The notes under the pieces were generated by a model. It saw nothing but the letters and a program-made list of their open reading frames with translations. It was not told the DNA's origin and did not search any database. A program made the translations under genes and the position numbers. Below are positions 22,926-33,002 of a stretch of 64,000 nucleotides of DNA, piece after piece. This DNA is from Rhodocollybia butyracea. Its lineage: Eukaryota > Basidiomycota > Agaricomycetes > Agaricales > Omphalotaceae. Each line of letters starts with the position of its first letter. Within the stretch, counting starts at the first letter, position 1. Where the stretch lies: contig JADNRY010000071.1 in NCBI GenBank assembly GCA_015501585.1, positions 1-64,000 on the forward strand, given 5' to 3'.

Positions 22926-23099
22926 CACCGAGATCAAGTGATCATCGGCCGCCGGGGTCCGGAATCCCTAAGTCATAAGTAGAGCTCAGGTAGAGCTCCA
23001 CATTTTGCTCAGCTCTACTTCCTTGAACAGCTGAAAAAGTAGATTTGGGACACCTCTACCTTGACCTCTACCTCTACCTCTACTTTGCAGGTAGAGCTG

Positions 23100-23596
23100 T
23101 TTCTGCTACTGTGAATGTCCTCTATGTTGCGAAGCAGAGGGAGTGTTTTTTGAAGAGCACTACCCCTCCTGACTTTCCGAAGCGTCCGAGAAGCGTCTGC
23201 AAGATTTCACAGGTATTGCAAACAGAGTGGAGGATCTTCTTTCCCCTGCTGGTGTCATTGCAATGGGTCTCAGCATTTCTGGTTAACTGAGTACCAGTAT
23301 TTTAGGCTTGTGCTGCTCTGTGGTCCTGTCCATGTAATTCTATAAACCTTTGGTAAAAATTGTCTCGTTCACTACCATGTGATCTGCATGTGATCGCCGA
23401 CAACGCGTCACGACTCGCCAAGTCGACGCCGACTCCTCCCAGAACATTCGGAAATTAAAGTGTGCGAGTACAAGCTAGAATCAGTCTTATGTCGTCTTAT
23501 CAATGCCCAAACTTTCTTCAATGGAAGTATTCTGGTAGTGCGGTGGCGTGAGAAACGAGCAAATTAATGCTCAGGTGATCTGCACGCAAAATTGCA
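23100..23596. other. Intergenic stretch upstream of the next gene
   Basis: A short plus-strand frame (23,045-23,290) overlaps the AGGTAG array and is not credible as a gene. The rest is the probable promoter region of the 23,639 gene; I see no clear TATA box. Confidence 0.4.
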
Positions 23597-23638
23597 ATGA
23601 TCGTGGACGAGCTCACTACAAGACGGCGACCGTCTACT

Positions 23639-24647
23639 ATGGCCACGTCCGAAGTGCCACCCAAACTCTACTACGAAATATTGAAATATTACTTGGTAAA
23701 ACAACAAGAAATTACTTTTTTATGGACCACAGGATGCCAGGTCTCTCGTCATTTCAAGTCTGCCGTCGAGCGAGTTTTTGAGGAGCGGCACTTGCCTCGG
23801 ACATATCTTGAAATCAGAGATGGTTAGTCTCCTTGTCATCACCAAGTCTGAGGCCTTGTTCTGAATACTGATAATTGAACCGCAGTTTACGAAAGCTTTG
23901 TATCCGAGTCTTTTGAATTCAGTCACATTGATGAGAATAACCCTGCTCTCTTGTATTCATGGTCAAAGAATGTACCGATCGAGCACGCGCCAAAATGGTC
24001 AGAAGAATTAAAAATGCTTTTGAACATGGCGATGGTCCACATGGTTATATTTTTCACGAGCCTCAGATCCACGTCCATGTTAGATGTGAGGTCAATGATA
24101 TCCCTCTTCTTGGCTTTGAACCTGATTGGGATAATCTGGTGATTCAGTTTGACTGGAAGCAGACATTCTCTGCTTTCTTTCGTGAAGACAAAGAGTTCCA
24201 CTGTCGGGTGCATGTTTGGGTGCATTCAAACTCACTCCTCTTCTTACCGACTTCTTGTATGTCAATTTAACGTATAAGCAGGTTGAAGCGCAGAAGGCTG
24301 ATATTCTTGAAATGAGGGTAAAGATTGACAGAGGGGAACTTGACGAAATGGCAATGTTTTCGAGAATGTTAGATTCGTTTGGTGGCTCCTATGACAAGGC
24401 ACACAAGGAAGTTTGCTTTGACCAAATTTGCAAGAACATTTGGGATTCATCTGGTATAAAATGGACGAGGGAATTGCATGGCTCTGATGATGATTCTGAT
24501 CTGGCATACAAGGCTCTCAAAGAAGCACGCGTTATCGCTGGTTTTGAAAAATATAGTGACGAAGAGGATGAAGGAGGCGATGATGATGAAGAGGCCAGTC
24601 AGGATGATGATGAAGGTGATTGGTCTGACACTTCCGAAGAGGAGTGA
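23639..24647 (+). CDS. Conserved-looking hypothetical protein, one-base frame lesion
   Basis: Three exons: 23,639-23,822, 23,886-24,219 and 24,282-24,647, with 63-nt and 62-nt introns (GTTAGT..GCAG, GTGCAT..GCAG). The product starts MATSEVPPKLYYEILKYYL, has a middle region rich in aromatic and acidic residues (HGYIFHEPQIHVHVRCEV, GFEPDWDNLVIQFDWK) and ends in a highly acidic tail (EEDEGGDDDEEASQDDDEGD), which suggests a nuclear or chaperone-like protein. Exons 1 and 2 add up to one base short of the frame needed by exon 3, and the frame within exon 2 switches near 23,940-23,958, so one base is missing. I do not recognise the family. The upstream ATG at 23,597 is an alternative start. Confidence 0.55.
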
Positions 24648-25376
24648 AGCATCCGTAGTTGATATATCGACCGCCTTGTGTAAATATGCTTACCAGGCTC
24701 TCCGAATCAGCACCTTCACTCTTGATATGGAATCTCTGGTGTTCCCAAAGAGGAAGGTAAAAGCGTGTTATATCAGTGGAGTGATCGAGAATCTTCGTAG
24801 CACACATCGTAATGCCACATGTGAACTTAGTAAGTAATCTAAACCTCAGTAGTACACGAGTGTACAACGACTGTGTATTGTGAAATATAAGTACCTGTGA
24901 ACTTAGTAAGTAATCTAAACTATAAGTGAATATCAGTACGAAGAACACAAGTAAATATACGAATAAGCTTACCCTCAGTAGTACACGAGTGTACAACGAC
25001 TGAGGGAAAATAAAGGAAAGTAACGAGATATAAATAATGTATTGATGCCGCCTCCCAAGGCGGTCTTTCAATGAAGCGAGTAAGTAAAGATTAGGCGACG
25101 AAGATAAAGGATATGCCTATAAGGTAAAGAAAGGAAAAACAATCATGAGCGGAGAAATACCTCCCCTTATACCGGCAACGGGCCCGAGAAGCGGGACTCC
25201 TAATAGTAATGGGGGCGGTTCTAGCCTCAACACCACACTACAACGTAGAAGTTTGTAGCACCGAAAGTAGTGCTTGGATTTCCTTGGGAGGGTAGGAGTA
25301 CATACTTAGGTGTCAGTATTGGGCTGTGAGAACTGGGAAGTAAGCGCCCACAGCTCTTCTACATACTACATCGACA
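24648..25376. other. Intergenic stretch with paired direct repeats
   Basis: Two repeat pairs are listed separately. The rest carries cctcccaaggcgg (about 25,051) and a near-inverted cttgggagg (about 25,283), and may be an old LTR fragment. No gene is supported. Confidence 0.4.
24821..25002. repeat. Interleaved direct repeats
   Basis: A 24-bp unit starting gtgaacttagtaagtaatct occurs at 24,821-24,844 and 24,897-24,920. A 30-bp unit starting cctcagtagtacacgagtgt occurs at 24,844-24,873 and 24,973-25,002; the second copy is followed by agg, closing a cctcagt..actgagg palindrome. The repeats lie just 3' of the 23,639 gene. Confidence 0.85.
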
Positions 25377-26916
25377 ATGGGCTGGAACAATGTTCCTGTA
25401 GGGTCCAAGGCTTCTCAAATTCTGCAAATAACCCAAGCCATATACTCTCACCGTAACTTGCCAGTCCCAGCCCAGCTTGACCATTGGTGGCACTCGCCTC
25501 AAGTTAAATATCTCGTCGAAGACCCCAATGCGCTCAAGCCGAAAATCTGCATCATCAATCTCGGCGAAGGCGAGCCAGATCAACCTTCCATGAGCGCACA
25601 TTTCATGGTTAATCTGGATATGATGCGGGTTACGGACAAATGGACGAATGAGAAATTTGTCGCGCCGCAGGAGATCAGGGACCTGCTGAAAGAAGTCAGG
25701 GCGTATGTCGTTGGAAGGTATAGGCACGAGAAGGAGCAAGAGGAACGATATGCTAGGAAGCAAATGGAGATAAAAGAAGCGGCAAAACGAAAAGAGAGGG
25801 AAGATATCCAGGTGAGTATCCATTTGTAAACTTGAACCTGAGTTGAAAACCTTGTCTATCTAGAAATTTCACGACAAACTCATCCAAAACAATGTCATGA
25901 CCCCAGATGAAATCGCTGCAGTTCCAGTTGAATCTAAATCTTGTCCCGCGTGTTCTGTTCATTCACAAGTTCTGGCCGAATGCGCTGGATGCAAGTCTTT
26001 TGTGTGTCTAACCAAAGACTGCTTAGCTTTCGAATTGGATGAACCTAAACAATGCTTCCAGCACTCGAACGAGATTTACTGCAAAGCTTGCCTTTGCGGT
26101 GCTGTCGAGGGTAACAGCACAGGCTCTCCTGACCCTTTCCTGAGGAAATGTCCTTCCGATGGCTGTGATCGGTGGATGTGCAAATCTAACTGGAAATGGT
26201 GCTTGGGTGAACCCATAGATGCGGTCAAAGTTATCACCACTGACGATGCAAATTCTTCCGACAAGGAGGAATTCAACGACGAGCGACCTGAACAGCCTCG
26301 TACCAAGAAGCAGAAGCTGGGCCAACAACCTCGTCATGATCGTCGTCTTGCTCTTTGCTCTATCTGTCTTGAAGATCTTCCCCCTGACCAAAGCTGGCAG
26401 AGCTGCGATTCGTTCCAAGGGTGCTGGTCTAACCCTACAGGTTCAGGTTGCATATGTCCTGAATGCTTGACAGAAGGAGGTATCGAATGCGTAGGAGGAC
26501 ACTACTGGATATGTTATTCATGCTCAGAGAAATCTTTCCCTCGTGTATGGCCCTGTCCCAGCTGTGAAAACTCGTTCTGCAGGCAATGCAAGGTGGTTGA
26601 CCGATGCCAAGGTTGCGGGCTGAGCCAGATGTGTAAAGATTGTAAACTTGAGAATTCGAATGCAGAACCTGGTGGAGCCGACACGGATGTTGAACTGGTT
26701 TCGGAATGCACAGACTGCAGCGATTACCTTCTTTGTCAAACCTGTAGTAACCGTTTGACCAACTACTGTGGTGCATGTGGAGACCGGGTCTGCGAGGAAT
26801 GTGCGGCGGATACGTGTATCGAGTGTGAAAAGAGCATCTGTCAAAGATGTGCGAAGGGCTTTCCAGAGTGCTCCTGTGGAGGGGCCTGGCGAGAAATACG
26901 TCCAAAGGAAGGATGA
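25377..26916 (+). CDS. Cys-rich, RING-like zinc-binding protein
   Basis: Two exons, 25,377-25,811 and 25,864-26,916, with a 52-nt intron (GTGAGT..CTAG); phase 0, 495 residues. Residues 1-145 form a globular domain (WWHSPQVKYLV) ending in a charged, probably coiled-coil helix rich in E, K and R. The remainder is a dense series of CxxC pairs: CPACSVHSQVLAECAGC near residue 165, CPSDGCDRWMC near 240, CSICLEDLPPDQSW near 305 (a RING-like start), then at least five further CxxC pairs to the C-terminus (CIECEKSICQRC). Such a chain would bind many zinc ions and could be a RING-between-RING-like or cross-brace E3-type protein, but I cannot place it in a named family. The ATG choice follows the exon phase and the plausible N-terminus MGWNNVPVGSK. 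Confidence 0.8.
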
Positions 26917-27595
26917 GGAGATGTATGCGTATGACGACTACGAGTATGATGATTAATACTGAAAATCTGCTTCATTTACAAACGCTCTGCATTTCTTGAC
27001 TTCGGTGTAACTATACTTCTTTGCTGGTCTTCACTGTACGTCCGTATGTACGCCATCTTTTTTTACTATTACATCGCAGCCGTTCATCGGACAATTGCTA
27101 TTACTTATCACTGTCTACGAAAAATTTTAACTTGAAGCTCGAGGTGCAAACTGAGAATCATTTTACAGGGAGGCAACCAATCAAGAACAACCCATAGACC
27201 ACGTTTTGAAGCAGCCCAAGGTGCAGCTGCTCTGCTTTCCACTTTGATCTTCAACTTCTTGCTTGCCGACGTCCAGTCTCGTGGGCCAGTCATCCTTCAA
27301 ACGCCACTCTCGCCCTCCCACCTACCATATCGTTCTTCCTCGTATTTAGTTTCTTTGTCCGCCGTTGCGGTGCAAGAATCCGAGGTGTCGTTCGCTTGCT
27401 ACAATAATTTCCAGGCGGTCGGCCTCGATCTGTGAGTTGTGAGCTACAATCTCATTCAATACAAGGATTCCTATTATTTACAACATAAGACTACACCGCA
27501 GATACAACTAGCTACCGTGAAAAAAGGATTATTGTCGCGGGACGGTGTCAGTAGCACTAGTAACATCTGGGTTCATATCTGGCAAGGATTGAGCA
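26917..27595. other. Intergenic stretch
   Basis: 3' regions of the Cys-rich gene (+) and of the F-box gene (-) converge here. A 61-codon minus-strand frame (27,293-27,108) and a 63-codon plus-strand frame (27,244-27,435) overlap and neither is recognised. A pyrimidine-rich tctttttttactatt tract (27,057-27,071) follows the Cys-rich gene. Confidence 0.4.
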
Positions 27596-29005
27596 TTATA
27601 CCTGCCCCACCAAAACAGCAATCCTCATACCAGCCTTCTCAATATTATTCAATGTCTCGTAAGCACATGGAACTTTCGTTCGTGCATGGAAAGTGATTGT
27701 AAAAGATCGGAGACAATCTACATTCACATCTGAACCATCCGGCGCCCATCGGGACGTAACCATGTCCACAACTGCTTCATCGTCGAAAGATGTCGCACCT
27801 GTGGCCAAAGTAAGATAGCGTAACCTCGGAATGAGAGGCGCAGTCTGTTGTCGTAGAGAGCTAGTGCGATGGGCGTGCAGACTTTCGATGAATTGTTTCG
27901 TTATAGGGCTCAAATGTCTGACGCCCTTGGTGTCATTGAAAGTGAGATCCATTAGAGTTGGAATGTGATGAAGGAGGTAGACGAGATTAGAGTCGGACAG
28001 TGCTAAGCACTCAATATAAAGCGTGGTTAATGGAAAAGATGAGCGCTTCACAAAAGCCATGAAAGGGTCGAAGTTGCGCCACCAATGATCCCTTTTGAGC
28101 GAGTCCTGCCCACAATCAAGACGAAGAGTCTTTAGTGAAGGCAGATTGAGGAAAGGAAATATTGAACCAGAAGTGTCATTCCAATAGTGGCGAACATTCA
28201 GTAGTTCTATGCTGGAGCAAGTTGTTGAGGTTATGGACTCGAGGTTACGACCGATCCAATCCACATCCTCGGTGTCCAGCGATAGTAAAGCCGTTTCGCT
28301 GAGAACCTGTTTTTGCAGTGTCTCCCACACAACTGACGAAGTAATGTCCAGTCGAAGATGAGTTAGTTGAGCCAGGGGAAATGCCGAAGGTATCTCTAAT
28401 GTCTCGTAGCCTGTCCAGTCTGAATCCAAATTCAGACGTCGGAGCTTGGGTGCTCTACGAGTGAAGAAATCCAGATTTGTGCCTGTCAGGGCAGGCGGAA
28501 GATCAAGGTCGACAAGATTGAGGAACACATCAAGATTCGCTAAGGTGAAGCCAATGTTAAAAAGATTATGTACTGTCCAACTTTCGGATCGGAAGGTGAA
28601 GCTACTCCACCGTTGATACTCTTTACATAGCATAGACAAGAGCTGGTAGGTTTCCGGAGCGGAGGACTTGAATTCATAGTCATCCAAGTAGATGTTGATG
28701 GAGAGCGGCTGTTGTCGGGATCGACTGATGAATATCGTCAAGATCGTCGCAAGCCGGTTTTCCACTAACGGAAGATCATCATCATAGTATTTCAATGATA
28801 TCCTGGACCAGATGCTGGATAATGATAATCCTACGCTCCGCCACCGTGAACAGACGCTGCTGAGGGTCAATGCAGGCTTATCTCTCAGAAAAGCCATAGA
28901 TCTGACGCCTGTGACTTTGAAGAGGTTGGTGTCGCAGCAATCATCGAAAATTGCCTCTAAAATCTCGTTGGGAACCGTTTGGACCGGTGACACCCAAGAG
29001 GTCAT
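27596..29005 (-). CDS. F-box protein with leucine-rich region
   Basis: A single-exon frame. I take the second ATG (29,005; MTSWVSPVQTVPNEILEAIF) because the paralogues at 54-60 kb start with a similar short MTHNAVQTVPNEILE. That gives 469 residues; the upstream ATG at 29,014 adds three. An F-box-like domain spans about residues 8-60 (VPNEILEAIFDDCC..LTLSSVCSRWRSVGLSLSSIWSRI). Residues about 140-400 contain irregular leucine-rich repeats (LPSLKTLRLDCG, FPLTTLYIECLALSDS, IPTLMDLTF). F-box proteins link substrates to the SCF ubiquitin ligase through Skp1, and the LRR part would bind the substrate. It is the diverged member of the family whose tandem array lies at 54-61 kb. Confidence 0.85.
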   Translation of the reverse strand: MTSWVSPVQTVPNEILEAIFDDCCDTNLFKVTGVRSMAFLRDKPALTLSSVCSRWRSVGLSLSSIWSRISLKYYDDDLPLVENRLATILTIFISRSRQQPLSINIYLDDYEFKSSAPETYQLLSMLCKEYQRWSSFTFRSESWTVHNLFNIGFTLANLDVFLNLVDLDLPPALTGTNLDFFTRRAPKLRRLNLDSDWTGYETLEIPSAFPLAQLTHLRLDITSSVVWETLQKQVLSETALLSLDTEDVDWIGRNLESITSTTCSSIELLNVRHYWNDTSGSIFPFLNLPSLKTLRLDCGQDSLKRDHWWRNFDPFMAFVKRSSFPLTTLYIECLALSDSNLVYLLHHIPTLMDLTFNDTKGVRHLSPITKQFIESLHAHRTSSLRQQTAPLIPRLRYLTLATGATSFDDEAVVDMVTSRWAPDGSDVNVDCLRSFTITFHARTKVPCAYETLNNIEKAGMRIAVLVGQV

Positions 29006-29014
29006 GGCGATCAA

Positions 29015-29497
29015 ACTGAAAGCGCATAAGATGGATAGATAAAGAATAGATGGCCACTCACTTTTGACTATGAAAGGGCACGAACCGGCGTAGAGGGCTG
29101 CAGCACCAAACCAACGTCAGATCAGTTAGACCAAGCTTAAGCAGGCTTAAGCCTTAGCTAGCTAGCTGTCTTTATACTCGTTCACATACATGAGACCGAT
29201 CAGAACCTTGGTGACCCGTGACTGGAAAAAATGACATCATTGCCAACCTCCCATTTAGATGAACTGTTGAACTGTTGCTGCTCAGTACATCTTTTATTGG
29301 ATATATACATACTCACTGGCACCGCGAAGCCGCTGCTCAGCACTCAGACGCGATGTCCCAGTATGGCCAATTTACAAGCAGTTGAACGGTTTTACTTTTC
29401 GAGTTCAATGTACTACTTATGTACTGTGTCAGTGGTATCGTAAGGAAGGCTAATGATAAAGATACAAATAAAATACACTATGAATGTTGATGAATCG
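29015..29497. other. Intergenic stretch
   Basis: Contains the F-box promoter side and the 3' end of the POT1-like gene. A cttaagcaggcttaag palindrome lies at about 29,136-29,151 and a gctagctagct run follows. No gene is supported. Confidence 0.4.
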
Positions 29498-32400
29498 TCA
29501 AGGGTCAGGGTGCTTGCAAGAAATCAAACGACATATCTGTTTTCCATCTTCCTCTCTGACATACCGGTATCCCTCGAAACCGATAAGCGGCGACTTCAAT
29601 TCCCTTGCTTCCACTTCCTTCAAACGATCTGCCTGATATTCTAAAAGGTTCCCAGCAAACGTCTCAAACCACTGTTGGAACATCTTTAATGCCTTCGGGT
29701 TCTGCGATAAATTGACGCGAGGCATATCTTTCAAAAACAGTGCCTGAATTGGAGAGGCCGTTCATTGGAGTACTAGGTGGAACGATAGAACGGGTAACTC
29801 ACGTCGTCGTAGACCTCAAGTGGCATCCCGGGATGTTCACCCTCGTCCTCAACAATCCAGACGTTAAACTGGTATTTGTAATGTACAAAATCATGGTCGG
29901 TGTCGTCGCACAACACACAAGCTTTCTGCCTGGCAGGAATACTACATCGAGAAAGTGATGAGTACAATAATCATCACAGCAATAGTCAACTTACAATCGC
30001 TTGCAGTTGTCGCAAAAGGCCCGAGCGTAGTCTTGGAGCTTAAGAGGTTTGATGAAAATAGCCCGTGCAAAAATCTGGAATGGTACTATGGATGCATCGC
30101 AGGATTCGAGTTGGCTAACGGAAGTGCAAAGCCTGCCAGCTCGTGGTGCAGAGGCGCTAGAACGATTCGATGTTTCTGGGCGCGGCACAGGGGCCGTGGA
30201 CGCAGTTTCAGGTTTGCATGGTGAACCAGACCGAGAGCCCGATTCGGACTGTGTGGGCGGTGGTGATGTAAATGGTGATTTTTTGCCCAGAAGCTTGATT
30301 TTGCGTCTGTAAATGGTATTAGCATAAGCTAAAAAAAAAAACGACTATCTGAACCCGCACATTTCCAAATCACCCATCAACTTTTTATGATTTGGCGCTT
30401 TGGGGTCGAGCAGCTTGACAAGTTTCTCCTCCCACCGATGTAACCCACGTTTTGTTGTTCCATACACTTGAACACAACTTTCTGGAACACGCAAATATCT
30501 CCCGGAATTAAGTTCTTGCCTCTCTCAGCCTGCGAGTCACGTAGAACTACTTTAAAGACTCGTTGGTCGAGATGATCGAAGCTAGCGAATTCGAGATCAG
30601 GATCTGGGAGCAGTTCATTCGACGTATAGTCGGTCGCGTAGACATTGACACCTGAGCTGTTCGGTAAAACATAAAGAATCTGTAAGGCCAATGAATAGCT
30701 TTTCTGGGAAGAACGAGAGATGTAATACCTCCATGATGCAGTTGAACCGGTCCTTTAAGCAGATTTCCTCGATTCGCCTAAACTTTAACTGAACAACCTG
30801 CTCCTCAATCTTATGCTTCGCGGCCCATTTTGTTTTTCTCCTGGATTAGGGGGTTACCAATAAAAGCGAGGCATGTTTGGATTAAGACTCACTCGAGAAA
30901 TCCTTGGAAGGCAATGTTTCCCGATGCATACGAGGGGTCAAGCTTTGAAATTTTCTTCTCCTGCATTTTCGCTTCGTAGGTGCCATTGTTCGCTGAACGC
31001 ATTCGGATATTCTTGAAACTGTATATTTCCCCAACCTCCATGCGTTCCCCAAGAGAGTAAGATTGGTCCCAAAGTTCAACTCTAAGTATCGACTGGGATA
31101 AACCGGGAGGGCACCAGTCGGCTTCGTAGGTGGGAGCGCTTTCGTTCGAAGTGTAATCGGTAACATATAAGCTGTAACATGCCTGGTCGGGTTTATGTTT
31201 ATGAACGATCTTGAACAGAGAGATCAGTGAGATTACAAAGAGAGCTGAGTGAAATTTACCTCCGCTATGCAGTTGAAATACCCATTGGATAGTGTATGCG
31301 GAGTTGCATCTTTGATTAGAAGGAAAGGTCGAGCGGTGCGTTCTGGAGGAGGCGTCACAACCTGGTGTACTTCGCCTTGTACCTCCTTCCTCTTTTGTTC
31401 GATAGCTTTCCACCATTCGCGGAGTTTGGAGCAGTAGTCGAGCAGTTTCTGATCATTTCTCTTGAAGAGTGTTCTCTGAATTGCGGAAGCGTCTCTGGGT
31501 ACGTTGGTTCCATGAGTAAGGTTGCAGTTGAGATCGAAGATGGCCCATTTGAAGCTATTCTTGAACCCGGTAAGATTCGTACCGCCATTGTAGTCTCTGG
31601 TCTACCAAACGAATGTTAGTTATAGTATTCCATCAATATCGACTTTTTACCTTGACATCGGAAAGCACGACGATATCCCCAGCGTTAACACCATCTACCT
31701 GTGAATGAGGTAGCTGGTCTGGTTGGCTTTTTGCAAAGAAAATGGCTTTCATAGAGTAGTTCAAGCAATGAGAGTTGTCTGAAAGCTTTCGGTTGCTGGG
31801 ATCTACGAGTTGCAGAGTGATCGTGTCATCTGGGATACTCATAATTAATGGTTGCGCTACATGTACGTTGAATACCAGGTTTGTGCTCACCTCCAGTCAC
31901 AGTTGTGGTTATCGCAGAATCAGCATATACAACAGCAGCTATAGTGTGGGAGCCTTTCGACTTGGCTTCTTCTAATGATGCGAGGTGAAGCTACAGAGGG
32001 AATCAAGTTGAATTTCGACCGAAGAGTAAGAAACACATACAGTATCACAGCGGCAGCCCGCCTGGAGACTGAGCGGGCCTTCCAGACTTTCTGTAAGCGG
32101 TTTAGGCGGCGCGAGCAGCTGTGCAGATGGAGGGACGACTGCTTGCTGGATAGATGCGCTGGCTTTAGGAATCTGGGCCTTGGATTGTTTCTTTTTTTCG
32201 TTGTGCAACCCAGCCCTCATATTTCTCCTCTCTTGCTTGCTGAGCTCCTTGACTGATGGTTCCTCTCCTGAGGGGTCATCTGGGGGATCAAACCAACCTG
32301 CATCAGTACTTGTCGACGGCTGGAATGCTTTTGCTACGAGAGAAACCATGAATGGAGCATCTACGCATGAAAATAGTAGCACGTACATCCCCAAAGATCC

Positions 32401-32864
32401 ACCACGACTTCCCTAGCTCCCCCTTTGGGCACAGATTTCATCAAGACCCTCTCGTCGTATCTCATGGTTCCGACTGCTGCATTGGCTAACTTTCCAGACT
32501 TAATCTGTGTGCAACCCTGTAGTGACAGAAAGATTTTGTCCGCTGGGGAGAATTTGACTTGGCGATTTCGCAGTTTGGTCGCGCAACATTTGCCAAACAT
32601 AATCTCGACTCGGGCTGTTTTATCCCCAAGGAGCGAGTCTTCTGCTTGGATAACGAAACCGAGGTCTTCTCCTTTATCCGAAAAGACTATGGATATCGTC
32701 CCTACGATATACCCGAGCTTTTTGTCGAGTTTTTCATGGAATATAGAGGAAACATATCGCTGGTGTTCAGGAAAATCGAAGAGGTCTGTGCCGGGGCCTG
32801 GGATAGAGGTCTTCTTTCGCTTTCGAGGTTCTTCGGTATTATCGTCTGTGTTCCGCCGTTTCAT
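29498..32864 (-). CDS. pot1: POT1-like telomere end-binding protein (multi OB-fold)
   Basis: I reconstruct 11 exons from 32,864 (ATG, MKRRNTDDNTEEPRK) to 29,498: 32,864-32,387, 32,333-32,041, 31,990-31,891, 31,829-31,651, 31,601-31,260, 31,209-30,893, 30,840-30,729, 30,679-30,355, 30,306-29,995, 29,941-29,803 and 29,743-29,498. Introns are 48-61 nt, all GT..AG. The product is about 947 residues. Two segments carry the POT1-type OB-fold signature (LYVTDYTSNES and VYATDYTSNEL), each followed by a strand pattern ending in a GDI/GEI turn, and an upstream segment (TITLQLVDPSNRKL..AGDIVVLSDVK) looks like a further OB-fold. A C-terminal Cys pair set (CDNC..CVLC) matches the zinc site of the POT1 C-terminal OB-fold. 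POT1 binds the telomeric 3' overhang in the nucleus. Exon 8 lacks one base at the T-run 30,450-30,453, so the frame breaks as sequenced. The gene is divergent from MTHFR with 138 bp between ATGs. Confidence 0.8.
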
Positions 32865-33002
32865 AGCGATGAACGCGTTTGAACGCGTGATACGACGAGC
32901 TAGGATTCAGGAAAGAGTAATAAACAAGAGTACACGTGGTATCAGAATGAGATATATTTAAGCGCCGGTTCTTGCAAATCTCCACATACTGAATCTGACA
33001 TC
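32865..33002. promoter_or_regulatory. Bidirectional promoter, POT1-like / MTHFR
   Basis: Only 138 bp separate the two divergent start codons, so both promoters and 5' UTRs share this stretch. An AT-rich gatatatttaag (about 32,950-32,961) could serve as a TATA-like element for the MTHFR side. Confidence 0.6.

Larger units (their letters stand above)
17925..23099. repeat. 5.2-kb segment bounded by inverted AGGTAG-rich arrays
   Basis: The left array (17,925-18,030) begins AAGTAGAGGTAGAGGTAGA and goes on with AAGTAGAGCTTG and AGAGCTCTACTTTTG. The right array (22,976-23,099) is its inverted counterpart, ending CCTCTACCTCTACCTCTACTTTGC and containing AGCTCTACTT. Together they form imperfect terminal inverted repeats of roughly 110-120 bp built on an AGGTAG unit. 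The interior has no recognised transposase, only short unrecognised frames, a small tandem repeat and a strong hairpin. It is either a large non-autonomous transposon or a host segment between two microsatellite-like arrays. Confidence 0.6.

Noticed and set aside
31857..31890. A 34-nt intron in the POT1-like gene
   Set aside because: Shorter than any other intron here; the acceptor at 31,830 gives 61 nt and a better phase.
32425..32961. Plus-strand frames opposite the first POT1-like exon
   Set aside because: Antisense to an exon whose frame, splice sites and start are consistent with the rest of the POT1-like gene.
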